This document shows, piece after piece, positions 6,416 to 14,857 of a stretch of 27,894 bases of DNA; within the stretch, counting starts at the first letter, position 1, and each line of letters begins with the position of its first letter. Under the pieces are notes generated by a model. It was not told the origin of the DNA and ran no database searches. It worked only from the letters and a program-made list of their open reading frames with translations. The position numbers and the translations under genes were made by a program. Source of the stretch: Gp6-AA40 sp035647075 (GTDB lineage Bacteria > Acidobacteriota > Vicinamibacteria > Vicinamibacterales > UBA2999); assembly GCA_035647075.1 (NCBI GenBank), contig DASROF010000179.1, positions 1 through 27,894 on the forward strand, read 5' to 3'.

Positions 6416-9400
6416 CTGCGTAAGTTCTTCGCCCATCCCCGCACACAGACAACGCGGACGATCGTTCGGCGGACGCTCGCCGTGACGTCGGTGATTCTCG
6501 CGGTGGCCTTCATCCTCTCCCTCACCAGCGACCTCGGCCCGGCACTGCGGGAGCGAGCCGAGAAGGGCGGCTCCAGCTACCTGAAGCGCTCGATGCACAT
6601 CGGCAATCTGAGCGTCCGGATATGGGATGGTGCCTATGTGGTCCGTGACCTGACGATCGATGGGCTCACGCCGACGTCCCGGCCCTGGCTCGTGGCGAAG
6701 GAAATCGTCGTCAGAATGCCGAACCGCCGTGCGCTCGTCAACAAACAGGTCATCATCGATTCGATCGACATGTCCGACTGGACGATGTACGTCGAGCAGA
6801 CCGCCGACGGCCGCAGCAGCTTCCCGAATTTCCCGCGCAACTCCAAGGGCCAAAAGAGCTGGACGACCACGCTCAGGCACGTTCACGCATCGAACGGTGA
6901 GTTCACCTATGACGACCAGGGAACGCCGTGGGGGGTCATCGCCCGCAATATCGACGTCACCGTTGCCAAGCCCGCGGACGAATATCGCGGCTCCGCCCGG
7001 TTCTCCAACGGCCTCGTCACCATCCAGGATTACGTGCCCTTCCGTGCGGACATGGACACGACGTTCAAGATCGACGGCGGTCGCCTGCTCTTCGACCGGA
7101 TCAACCTGGCGACCGACGGCACGAAATCAGTGCTGAAGGGCGACATCGACATGTCGCACTGGCCCGAACAGATGTACTCGGTGAAGTCGACGATCGACAT
7201 GACGCGGATGCGTCAGATCTTCTTCGCGAAGGACAGGTTCGAGATGGCCGGCACCGCGGAATTCGACGGCTACTTCCACCTGTTCAAGGGGGACGTTCGT
7301 CCGGACGGCAAGACCGCGGGCGGACGCGAGGTGAAGGGGAAATTCCGCACCGCCTCGATGCGCGTCAACGACTATCGGTTCGAGGACGTGGCCGGATCGG
7401 TGCGCTGGCTTCCGCAGTCGCTCGAAGTCCACGACGCGACGGCGCGACTCTACGGCGGCGAGGCCAATTTCAGATATTCGATGTCGCCGCTCGGCGTGCG
7501 CGGCGTCAAGGCGACGAACACCTTCGACGCGCACTATCGCAACGTGGATTTGACGGTGCTGTCCGACTTCTTCGAGCTGCAGGGCATCCGGCTGGCAGGG
7601 CGCGCTACGGGCCACAACCTGATCGAATGGCCGTCTGGCGGATTCAGAGAACGCAAGTGGACCGGCGAGGTTCGCGCGGAGCCGCCGGCGGGCACCACGC
7701 TGATGGCGAGAGCGATGCCGCTCGAGCTGCTGAAGACACGCGCGCCGCGCAGCCAGAAACCCGGAGAATTCAGCCCGTATCTGCCCAAGGGCCCGGTCCC
7801 GATCGGGGGCATGCTGACGTATTCCCTTGGCCCCGAATGGATCGAGATCGGGCCGAGTCAGATCGCGACGCCGACGACCTACGTGGAGATTGAAGGGCGT
7901 ACCGCATATGGCGAGCGCTCGCTCATGCCGTTCCATGTCAGCAGTTCGGATTGGCAGGACAGCGATCGGCTCTTTGCCGGCATGCTGACGGCGTTCGGAT
8001 CGAAGACCAAGGCGATCCCGGTGGACGGCTACGGCACGTTCGACGGCGTGATGCTCGACGCGTTCCGCCGACCGCGGATTGAGGGGAAATTTGCGGGCCA
8101 GGATATCCGCGCCTTCGACGTGACGTGGGGATCGGTCACCGGCGATGCGGTCATCGAGAACTCCTATGCCGACGTGAAGAACGTCGTGGTCACGTCGGCG
8201 GACGGCTCGGAGATCCACGTTGACGATGGAAAGTTCTCGCTCGGCTACCCGCGCAAAGACGGCGGCGAGGAAATCAACGCGCGAATCCGCGTCATCCGCC
8301 GGCCCGTGATCGATCTGAAGCACGCCTTCGACATCGACGACTACAACTTCAGCGGCACGTTGTCTGGCGAGTTCAGCGTGACAGGCGAGTACGAACGCCC
8401 GTTCGGCTCCGGGCAGATGTCGATTACCGACGGGAATGCCTACGGCGAGACGTTCGACACGGCCACCGCGGACGTCAGGCTCGTCGGCGACGGTGTCCGG
8501 CTCGAGAACATCCGGGCGGTGAAGGGGGCCGGGCAAGGCAGCGGCGCGGCCTCGATTACGTGGAAGGGAGCCTACTCCTTCAACTTCGAGGGGAGCAATA
8601 TCGCCGCCGAGAAGCTGACGCTCATGGAGGGATCGAAGATTCCCTTCTCCGGCGTCATCAAGTTCAACGCCAGCGGCAGCGGCAACTTCGACAAGCCGCA
8701 ATACAACGTGCACGCCACGATCGACGACCTGTTCGTCGCTGACGAAGGCATCGGCACTGTGACCAGCGACTTCACGGTGGACGGCGACCGCCTCACGTTC
8801 ACCAGGCTGAATGCCAGTTCAGCGCGCCTCTCGGTGGACGGCGTTGGCACGATTGCGCTCAACGAGACACACGATGTGGACGTGCACTTCAGCGTCACGG
8901 ACACGTCGCTTGACCCCTATATCCGTGTGTTCGAGCCGCGGCTGTCTCCCTACACGACGGCGAGAGTCAGCGGCACGCTTCACGTCTACGGCGAGCTGTC
9001 GGACATCGACAATGTGCTCGTGGACGCCATCGTCGATCGGTTCGACGCGAGCCTGTTCGATTTCCTGATCCGGAATCCCGACGATCCGAACACCCCCGGG
9101 AGCCGGCTGCCCATTCGTCTGGCGCTGGATCGTCACTCCGTGCGCGTCCTCGACATGCGGCTGGTCGGTCAGGACACCGAGCTCAACGTGTCCGGCAACG
9201 TTGATTTGCACAACGAGACGATCGCCCTGCGCATGGGCGGCGGCGCCAACCTGCGCATTCTCGAAGGCTTTACCCGTAACGTGCTGAGCAGAGGGCGCGC
9301 CACGGTCGAGGCAGCGTTGCAGGGTCCGATGCGGAACCCGGTTCTGACCGGCAAGATGGAAGTGGCGGACGGGCGCATCCGGCATTTCAGCCTGCCGCAC

Positions 9401-10567
9401 GCGCTCGATCGCATCGCTGGCGTCATCACGTTCGATTCTCGCGGGATCAATCTCGACGAGCTGTCGGCGTACATCGGCAACGGACCGGTCACGTTTGGCG
9501 GCAGCATCGGCATCGACGGCTACCGTCCTGGCCGTGTGGACGTGTCGATCGTCGGCGAGAATATGACCCTTCGCTATCCGGGGATCGCGAACCCCTGGTT
9601 GACCGCAACGGTGGATTCGAACCTGACCGTCGAAGGGACAGTTGAAGCGTTGACGCTGGGAGGGAGCGTCACCGTGCACCGGGCGGACTATACGAAAGAC
9701 TTCGAGACCGGGGTCAACATCCTCGACTTCGGTTCCAAGCCGGTCGTGGCTTCGGGTTCGACGGCACTCACGCCAACGCTGCCGCTCCTGTATAACGTGA
9801 CGATCACGGCCGCGCCGACGACGATCAGGGCCAACAACAACCTTCTCAAGGACGTCACTGCCAGCGCCGAGGTGCAGCTGACGGGTACGTTCGAACAGCC
9901 AGGGCTGGTGGGGAACATCGACGTTGATCGCGGCGATGTGTTCTTCGGCGGCAAGCGGTATACGATCCGCCGTGCGGCGATTCAGTTCAACAATCCCTCC
10001 GCCATCGAACCGTTCTTCGACATCGAGGCTGGCACGCGCCAGCGCGTCCCGGGCGAGACGTATTCCGTGACGATCACGGCCAGCGGACCGAACCCGCTGG
10101 ACAACCTGCAGTTGACCTCGGATCCGGCGCTGCCGGAGTACCAACTGCTCGCGCTGCTCCTCAGCGACGTTGCGCCAAGTCGGGACGTTGAACTGGCCCC
10201 GTACGCCGGTGTCACGCCGCAGCAGCAGTTGTTCCGCGAGACGCTGACCAAGGCATTGACCGGTGCGGCGACGTCCGAAATCAGCAAGGGACTCCAGCAG
10301 GCTCTGGCCGTCGACTCTGTCAATCTCACGACACGCCTGGTCGATCCGAATCAGCAGTCAGCCCGCCTCGACCCTGCGGCGCAGATCACCGTCCTCAAGC
10401 GCGTCGGCACGCGCATCTTCGTGACCTACTCGCGCTCCCTGTCGTCGTCCACCCGCGATCAGGTCATCGTGGTCGAGATCGATCAGACCGAACGGCTGTC
10501 CTGGATCCTGTCCCGCAACGAAGACGGCACCTACGCGCTCGATCTGAGGATGAGACGGACCTTCTGA
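6407..10567 (+). CDS. tamB: TamB-like translocation and assembly module protein (DUF490)
   Basis: The 1386-residue protein has one N-terminal membrane anchor at about residues 24-42 (TLAVTSVILAVAFILSL). A very long series of beta-rich repeats follows, of the AsmA/TamB type that forms a hydrophobic groove across the periplasm. The C-terminal TamB/DUF490 domain (about residues 1030-1386) includes LTGTFEQPGLVGNIDVDRG, LLALLLSDVAPSRD and a terminal QVIVVEIDQTERLSW segment. TamB-like proteins move phospholipids or help outer-membrane protein assembly together with an Omp85 partner, which is the next gene (TGATG overlap). The start is taken as TTG 6407, at the end of a hairpin repeat; no in-frame ATG precedes the membrane anchor. 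The length is close to that of enterobacterial TamB (about 1260). Confidence 0.92.
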   Translation: MNFLRKFFAHPRTQTTRTIVRRTLAVTSVILAVAFILSLTSDLGPALRERAEKGGSSYLKRSMHIGNLSVRIWDGAYVVRDLTIDGLTPTSRPWLVAKEIVVRMPNRRALVNKQVIIDSIDMSDWTMYVEQTADGRSSFPNFPRNSKGQKSWTTTLRHVHASNGEFTYDDQGTPWGVIARNIDVTVAKPADEYRGSARFSNGLVTIQDYVPFRADMDTTFKIDGGRLLFDRINLATDGTKSVLKGDIDMSHWPEQMYSVKSTIDMTRMRQIFFAKDRFEMAGTAEFDGYFHLFKGDVRPDGKTAGGREVKGKFRTASMRVNDYRFEDVAGSVRWLPQSLEVHDATARLYGGEANFRYSMSPLGVRGVKATNTFDAHYRNVDLTVLSDFFELQGIRLAGRATGHNLIEWPSGGFRERKWTGEVRAEPPAGTTLMARAMPLELLKTRAPRSQKPGEFSPYLPKGPVPIGGMLTYSLGPEWIEIGPSQIATPTTYVEIEGRTAYGERSLMPFHVSSSDWQDSDRLFAGMLTAFGSKTKAIPVDGYGTFDGVMLDAFRRPRIEGKFAGQDIRAFDVTWGSVTGDAVIENSYADVKNVVVTSADGSEIHVDDGKFSLGYPRKDGGEEINARIRVIRRPVIDLKHAFDIDDYNFSGTLSGEFSVTGEYERPFGSGQMSITDGNAYGETFDTATADVRLVGDGVRLENIRAVKGAGQGSGAASITWKGAYSFNFEGSNIAAEKLTLMEGSKIPFSGVIKFNASGSGNFDKPQYNVHATIDDLFVADEGIGTVTSDFTVDGDRLTFTRLNASSARLSVDGVGTIALNETHDVDVHFSVTDTSLDPYIRVFEPRLSPYTTARVSGTLHVYGELSDIDNVLVDAIVDRFDASLFDFLIRNPDDPNTPGSRLPIRLALDRHSVRVLDMRLVGQDTELNVSGNVDLHNETIALRMGGGANLRILEGFTRNVLSRGRATVEAALQGPMRNPVLTGKMEVADGRIRHFSLPHALDRIAGVITFDSRGINLDELSAYIGNGPVTFGGSIGIDGYRPGRVDVSIVGENMTLRYPGIANPWLTATVDSNLTVEGTVEALTLGGSVTVHRADYTKDFETGVNILDFGSKPVVASGSTALTPTLPLLYNVTITAAPTTIRANNNLLKDVTASAEVQLTGTFEQPGLVGNIDVDRGDVFFGGKRYTIRRAAIQFNNPSAIEPFFDIEAGTRQRVPGETYSVTITASGPNPLDNLQLTSDPALPEYQLLALLLSDVAPSRDVELAPYAGVTPQQQLFRETLTKALTGAATSEISKGLQQALAVDSVNLTTRLVDPNQQSARLDPAAQITVLKRVGTRIFVTYSRSLSSSTRDQVIVVEIDQTERLSWILSRNEDGTYALDLRMRRTF

Positions 10568-13536
10568 TGCGTCGGCGAAATGCAGAATTCACAATTCAGA
10601 ATTCAGACGCGACCGGCTTGGCGCGATTTCTGTTCTGTCTGCATTCTGCATTCTGCATTTTGAATTTCTGCGCGGCGACGCCAGTCGCCGCGCAGGATCT
10701 CATCGGCCAGCCTGTCGTCGCAGTCGCTGTCGAGGAGGAAGGGCAGCCGGTGACTGATCCCGTCATCCTCAATCTGCTCGACACCCGGGTCGGTCAGGCG
10801 TTATCGATGGTGGACGTTCGCAGCACCACCGACCACCTCTACGATTTGCGGCGGTTCGACGACATCCAGGCGAGCGCGGACCCGGCGCCCGGAGGCGTTC
10901 GCGTCCGTTACGTGCTGATGCCGTCTCACCCGATTGACCAGATTGAGTTCCGCGGCAATGTGGCGTTGTCGTCAAGCGATCTGCGCCGCGTGGTAACGGA
11001 TCGGTTTGGCCGCTCGCCGAATCCGGCGCGCGTGCCAGAGGCAGAGAAGGTCCTGGTGAACGAATTCCGTCGGCGCGGCTACCCGGCGGCTCGACTGTCA
11101 TCGATGGTGGCGTCGACGCACAATCCCCATCGCTCCACGCTGCTGTTCGATGTCGACGCCGGCCGGCGTGCGCGCATTGCTGACATTCAGTTCCTTCAGA
11201 TCGACTCCAACGAGCCGTTTCCAAGACCGGATATCCGGGTCGGCCAGCCGTACGATCCCGACAAAGTCCAGGACGAGCTCGATCGGTGGGAACAGCGGAT
11301 GCGGGCGCAGGGCTACTACGAAGCGCGAGCGACAGTCGCACCGAACATGCCCGATGACGCGTATCTGAGGGTGAGCCTGAGGAGAGGCCCCCGGGTGACG
11401 GTGGAGTTTACGGGCGATCCGCTTCCGGACAAGGAGCGCGACCAGCTGGTACCGATCCGCGCTCGAGGATCCGCGGACGAGGATCTGCTCGAAGACGCCA
11501 AGATTGCCATCATGCAGTACTTCCAGGCGCGCGGCTTCCGCGACGCGACGGCCGAGTACTCGCGGGACGACAAGACTCCGGGCCAGCTGAAAATTACCTT
11601 TCAGATCATGCGCGGTCCTCACTACACGATTGATGACGTGCGCATTGTCGGCAACGCCGCCATCACGACCGCGGAACTGCAGAAGCTCCTGACGGCCGGA
11701 AAGGGCCAGGAGTTCGTCGCGGCGACGCTCGAGCGGCAGGTCGCACAGGTGAAAGCCGAATACCTCGCGCAAGGGTTTACGAGGGCGCAGGTGATGGCCG
11801 AGGCGCCTTCGCTTCCGCCCGATTCGCCAGATTCGTCCGAGCGCCGCGTCGAAGTGGTCATCACCATCGACGAAGGGCCGCGATCCGTGGTGCGTTCGAT
11901 CACGTTCAAGGGAAATACCGTCTTCTCGGAATCGCAGCTTCTCGCCTCGATTCCGGCCGCGATTGGCGACCGCTATCTGGCCAGCGAAGTGGCCGACGGA
12001 CGCAACCTGGTGGCGATCCGCTATCGCAATCAGGGGTATCTGGATGTCGTGGTCCAGCAGCAGACGACGTTCGCCGAGAACGGCACGCAAGCGGACGTGG
12101 TCTACACCGTCACCGAGGGACGCCAGGCGATCGTCGATCACATCATCATCACCGGTAACGACAAGACGAAACCGGAGACGATTCTCGAGGAGCTCGAAAT
12201 CCAGGAGGGCGCGCCGCTCGGCGCCAGCGGATTCACCAATAGCCGAACGAAGCTCTTGCGGCTCGGGTTGTTCCGCGGCCTCGACATGGAGATCGTCGAG
12301 CATCCGGGGGAGGCGCGGCGCGACGTCCGCATCAACGTTCAGGAGGCCGACCGGACCACGCTTGGCCTGGGCGGTGGCGTTGAGGCGACGCTGCGCGCGC
12401 GGCCGACCGGTCCGAATGGCGTTGCCGAGGAACATATCGACGTGGCCCCGCGTGGCGAGTTCGAAATCGGACGCCGGAACCTGTGGGGTTCGAGACGTTC
12501 GGTCAATCTGTTTGCCCGCGTCGCCCTGCGTTCCACCGATGTCCTGACGAACGATCCGGCCGATCCGAACCTGACTCAAAGCAATAATGGCTTCAACGAG
12601 TTCCGGGTCATCGGAACGTTCCGCGATCCGAGGCTGTTCGACACCCGCTCCGAACTGCTGGTGACCGCCACCGTGGAACAGGCGCCCCGGACGTCCTTCA
12701 ATTTTGCCCGTCGCATCGTACGCGCAGAGGTCGGCCGATCCCTGACCTCCGCGATCAGCGTCGCTGGCAGGTACTCGTTCGAAAAAGAAAAGCTGTTCGA
12801 CCAGATCTTCCTGCCCGAGGAGGGACAGCTCATCGACAGGCTCTTTCCGCAAATCCGTCTGTCGAAGCTTGCCGGGACGTTCATTTTCGACACCCGCGAC
12901 GATCTGCTGGACCCGTCGACGGGTCGATACGTCATCGTCGACACCGACTTCGCCCTGCGTGCACTGGGATCAGAATTCGGCTTCGTCAAGACGTTCGCGC
13001 AGGGGTTTCTCTACCGGCAACTGCCGGCGAAGCGGCGGATGATCGTCGCGCTTGGTGTTCGCGTTGGCCTCGCCCGCGGTATTACGAATATCACTCAAAA
13101 TCTGGACGTCGATCCTGCGGATATCACGGAGAATCTGGAAGTCGACCTCCTGCCCGCGAGCGAGCGCTTTTTTGCCGGTGGGGACACAACCGTCCGCGGC
13201 TTCTCGCTCGATCGCCTTGTCAACAAGAGGACGGTCGCGCAAAACGGCTTCCCAATCGGTGGCAACAGCGTGGTGATTCTGAATGCCGAGCTGCGGTCCA
13301 AGCTGTTCGGCATCGTTCAGGGCGTCGGCTTTCTTGACGCCGGCAACGTGTTTCTCCACGCCAGCAATTTGAGCTTCATCGACGTGCGTCCCGCCGCTGG
13401 CTTTGGCATCCGCATCAACACCGACTTCGGACCGATTCGCTTTGACCTGGGGTTCAACCTGAATCCACAGGTGTTTGGTGAAGCGCCGCGCGAAAGCCGC
13501 ACGGTCTTTCACGTGTCAATCGGGCAGGCATTCTGA
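10567..13536 (+). CDS. BamA/TamA-family (Omp85) outer-membrane protein with about seven POTRA-like repeats
   Basis: The 989-residue protein has a signal peptide (residues 1-42, cleavage VAA/QD), then successive POTRA-like units at about residues 48-117, 118-195, 196-270, 271-347, 348-435, 436-516 and 517-596. Unit starts such as IDQIEFRGNVALS, IDDVRIVGNAAITT, VRSITFKGNTVFSES and VDHIIITGNDKTKPE mark them. The remainder is a 16-stranded-type barrel with the Omp85 signature TTVRGFSLDRL. The ATG overlaps the TamB-like stop (TGATG). The partner gene suggests a TamA role, but seven POTRA-like units exceed both TamA (3) and BamA (5), so the exact subfamily is open. Residues 5-34, including the hydrophobic core of the signal peptide, are encoded by a dispersed hairpin repeat. 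Confidence 0.92.
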   Translation: MRRRNAEFTIQNSDATGLARFLFCLHSAFCILNFCAATPVAAQDLIGQPVVAVAVEEEGQPVTDPVILNLLDTRVGQALSMVDVRSTTDHLYDLRRFDDIQASADPAPGGVRVRYVLMPSHPIDQIEFRGNVALSSSDLRRVVTDRFGRSPNPARVPEAEKVLVNEFRRRGYPAARLSSMVASTHNPHRSTLLFDVDAGRRARIADIQFLQIDSNEPFPRPDIRVGQPYDPDKVQDELDRWEQRMRAQGYYEARATVAPNMPDDAYLRVSLRRGPRVTVEFTGDPLPDKERDQLVPIRARGSADEDLLEDAKIAIMQYFQARGFRDATAEYSRDDKTPGQLKITFQIMRGPHYTIDDVRIVGNAAITTAELQKLLTAGKGQEFVAATLERQVAQVKAEYLAQGFTRAQVMAEAPSLPPDSPDSSERRVEVVITIDEGPRSVVRSITFKGNTVFSESQLLASIPAAIGDRYLASEVADGRNLVAIRYRNQGYLDVVVQQQTTFAENGTQADVVYTVTEGRQAIVDHIIITGNDKTKPETILEELEIQEGAPLGASGFTNSRTKLLRLGLFRGLDMEIVEHPGEARRDVRINVQEADRTTLGLGGGVEATLRARPTGPNGVAEEHIDVAPRGEFEIGRRNLWGSRRSVNLFARVALRSTDVLTNDPADPNLTQSNNGFNEFRVIGTFRDPRLFDTRSELLVTATVEQAPRTSFNFARRIVRAEVGRSLTSAISVAGRYSFEKEKLFDQIFLPEEGQLIDRLFPQIRLSKLAGTFIFDTRDDLLDPSTGRYVIVDTDFALRALGSEFGFVKTFAQGFLYRQLPAKRRMIVALGVRVGLARGITNITQNLDVDPADITENLEVDLLPASERFFAGGDTTVRGFSLDRLVNKRTVAQNGFPIGGNSVVILNAELRSKLFGIVQGVGFLDAGNVFLHASNLSFIDVRPAAGFGIRINTDFGPIRFDLGFNLNPQVFGEAPRESRTVFHVSIGQAF
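10578..10668. repeat. AT-rich hairpin repeat, copy 2, inside the Omp85 signal peptide region
   Basis: The left arm (10578-10607) consists of GCAGAATTCACAATTCAGAA steps. The right arm (10629-10668) consists of CTGCATTCTGCATTCTGCAT steps followed by TTTGAATTT, matching the right end of copy 1. The entire repeat lies in the coding frame of the Omp85 gene. Confidence 0.8.
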
Positions 13537-14027
13537 TGAAACCCTTCGCGTTCTTCGCACTCTTCGCGTTCTTCGCACTTCCGGCGTCTGCTCAGCAGCT
13601 CCTCGACCGTGTGGTGGCGCGCGTCGGCACAGTCGCGATCACTCAGACTGACGTCGACTCGGCAGTCGCCTTCGGCATCGTCGAGCCGAAGACCGCCGAT
13701 GGCCGCGATCCGGTGAAGCAGATGATCGACAGGCGGCTGATGCTGGGTGAGGTCAGTCGGTTTCCTCCAGCTGAACCAACCGACGACGCGGTTAACGGAT
13801 TGCTCGCGAAAATGAAAGCGGCGGCGGGTGACCAGGCCGCCCCAGTCATGAAACGCACGGGCGTGGACGAGAAGCGGCTGTCGGAATTCGCGCGCGAGAC
13901 GCTGCGCATCCAGGCGTATCTGTCGCAACGCTTCGGCAGCGGGCCGCGTGCCGAACAGCAGCGGACTCAGTGGCTGGAAGGCTTACGCGCCCGCGGCGAC
14001 GTCATCGAGTTCACGACCCCACAATAG
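13536..14027 (+). CDS. Short periplasmic SurA-N-like chaperone protein without PPIase domain
   Basis: The signal peptide is residues 1-19 (cleavage ASA/QQ). Mature residues 20-45 (LLDRVVARVGTVAITQTDVD) match the start of the SurA/PpiD N-terminal chaperone domain, and the helical remainder (QMIDRRLMLGEV, LSEFARETLRIQAYL) fits the same fold. At 163 residues it lacks any parvulin-type isomerase domain. Its ATG overlaps the Omp85 stop (TGATG), placing it in the outer-membrane biogenesis operon, where a periplasmic chaperone makes sense. Its last 17 bases overlap the end of the convergent CPBP gene. The signal-peptide core is encoded by an 18-bp tandem duplication. The assignment to the SurA-N fold is moderately secure; the client is unknown. 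Confidence 0.8.
   Translation: MKPFAFFALFAFFALPASAQQLLDRVVARVGTVAITQTDVDSAVAFGIVEPKTADGRDPVKQMIDRRLMLGEVSRFPPAEPTDDAVNGLLAKMKAAAGDQAAPVMKRTGVDEKRLSEFARETLRIQAYLSQRFGSGPRAEQQRTQWLEGLRARGDVIEFTTPQ
13545..13580 (+). repeat. 18-bp tandem duplication encoding FAFFAL twice
   Basis: Two adjacent units of TTCGCGTTCTTCGCACTY differ only in the last base (C or T). They encode residues 4-9 and 10-15 of the SurA-like protein, the hydrophobic core of its signal peptide. Confidence 0.9.
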
Positions 14028-14808
14028 CGATCCGCAGCACCTCGATCGAATTGAAGCCGGCGTGGCTCACGATCGGCGCGATGCTGCTCCGCCGCCACAG
14101 GTAGAGCATCGCCCACACCGCACCCAGCGTCCCGGTAGTAATCGCGGCGTCCCACCCCTGCACCCAGTGCCCGATGCCGAACGCGATGCTCAGCACGACC
14201 ACGCCGACGTCGTCACCGCCGAGGTACTCGAACCGCCGGAGCATGAACGCGCGCTGCAGCTCCTCGCGCACACCACCGGCCAGAATGCCGAGCACGCCGA
14301 ACGCGGCCGCATTGATCAGGCCTCCGGTGGCCATCTGCTCGAGCGGATTGGTCTCCACGTTGTGGAGGACCGGCGCGAACAGCCGGACGGTGTTCAGGAT
14401 GATCACCACCATGACGAAGATTGGCGGCACGAGCGACAGGCCGAGCAACACTTCTTTCCAGACCACTCGTCGTCCCAGCCAGAGTGCCGAGAGACTCTCG
14501 CCGTGAGCCCGCGTCAGGATGATCATCAACGCGATCAACAGCACCGTGTCGAGCAGCGACATCGTGACGACGAAGGAAAGTGAGAAGCCGCCGCCGGTGG
14601 TGACCGGCCTCCACCCGAGACCGACCAGGATGGCCTGGAGCAGCACCTGCGTCGGCACGCTGGAACACAGGATCAGCTCGGCGACGGCGATGGCTCGCCG
14701 TTGCGCGAGGCTCCCGCCTGCCAGCGGGTAAACCGCTGCGCCGCTGGCGGCGTGCCCTGCGCCCTCAGGCGGAAGAGCTATCGGATCGGGAGGAATTTCG
14801 TCGGTCAA
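14011..14808 (-). CDS. CPBP family intramembrane metalloprotease (CAAX protease-like)
   Basis: The 265-residue polytopic membrane protein shows the three CPBP/Abi motifs in order. These are the glutamate pair in GVREELQRAFMLRR, the FxxxH-type motif around GIGHWVQGWDAA, and the terminal HxxxN motif in SHAGFNSIEV. At least five hydrophobic segments are visible, including FVVTMSLLDTVLLIALMII and VLLGLSLVPPIFVMVVIIL. The family contains Rce1-like proteases; most bacterial members have unknown substrates. It is transcribed opposite to its neighbours. It overlaps the SurA-like gene tail to tail by 17 bases and shares a 49-bp divergent intergenic region with the NtrC-type regulator. Confidence 0.88.
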   Translation of the reverse strand: MTDEIPPDPIALPPEGAGHAASGAAVYPLAGGSLAQRRAIAVAELILCSSVPTQVLLQAILVGLGWRPVTTGGGFSLSFVVTMSLLDTVLLIALMIILTRAHGESLSALWLGRRVVWKEVLLGLSLVPPIFVMVVIILNTVRLFAPVLHNVETNPLEQMATGGLINAAAFGVLGILAGGVREELQRAFMLRRFEYLGGDDVGVVVLSIAFGIGHWVQGWDAAITTGTLGAVWAMLYLWRRSSIAPIVSHAGFNSIEVLRIAIVGS

Positions 14809-14857
14809 CGGCTGTGCTGGATCGTGTAAAACCTACAAAGTACCATCGAAGACTCTA

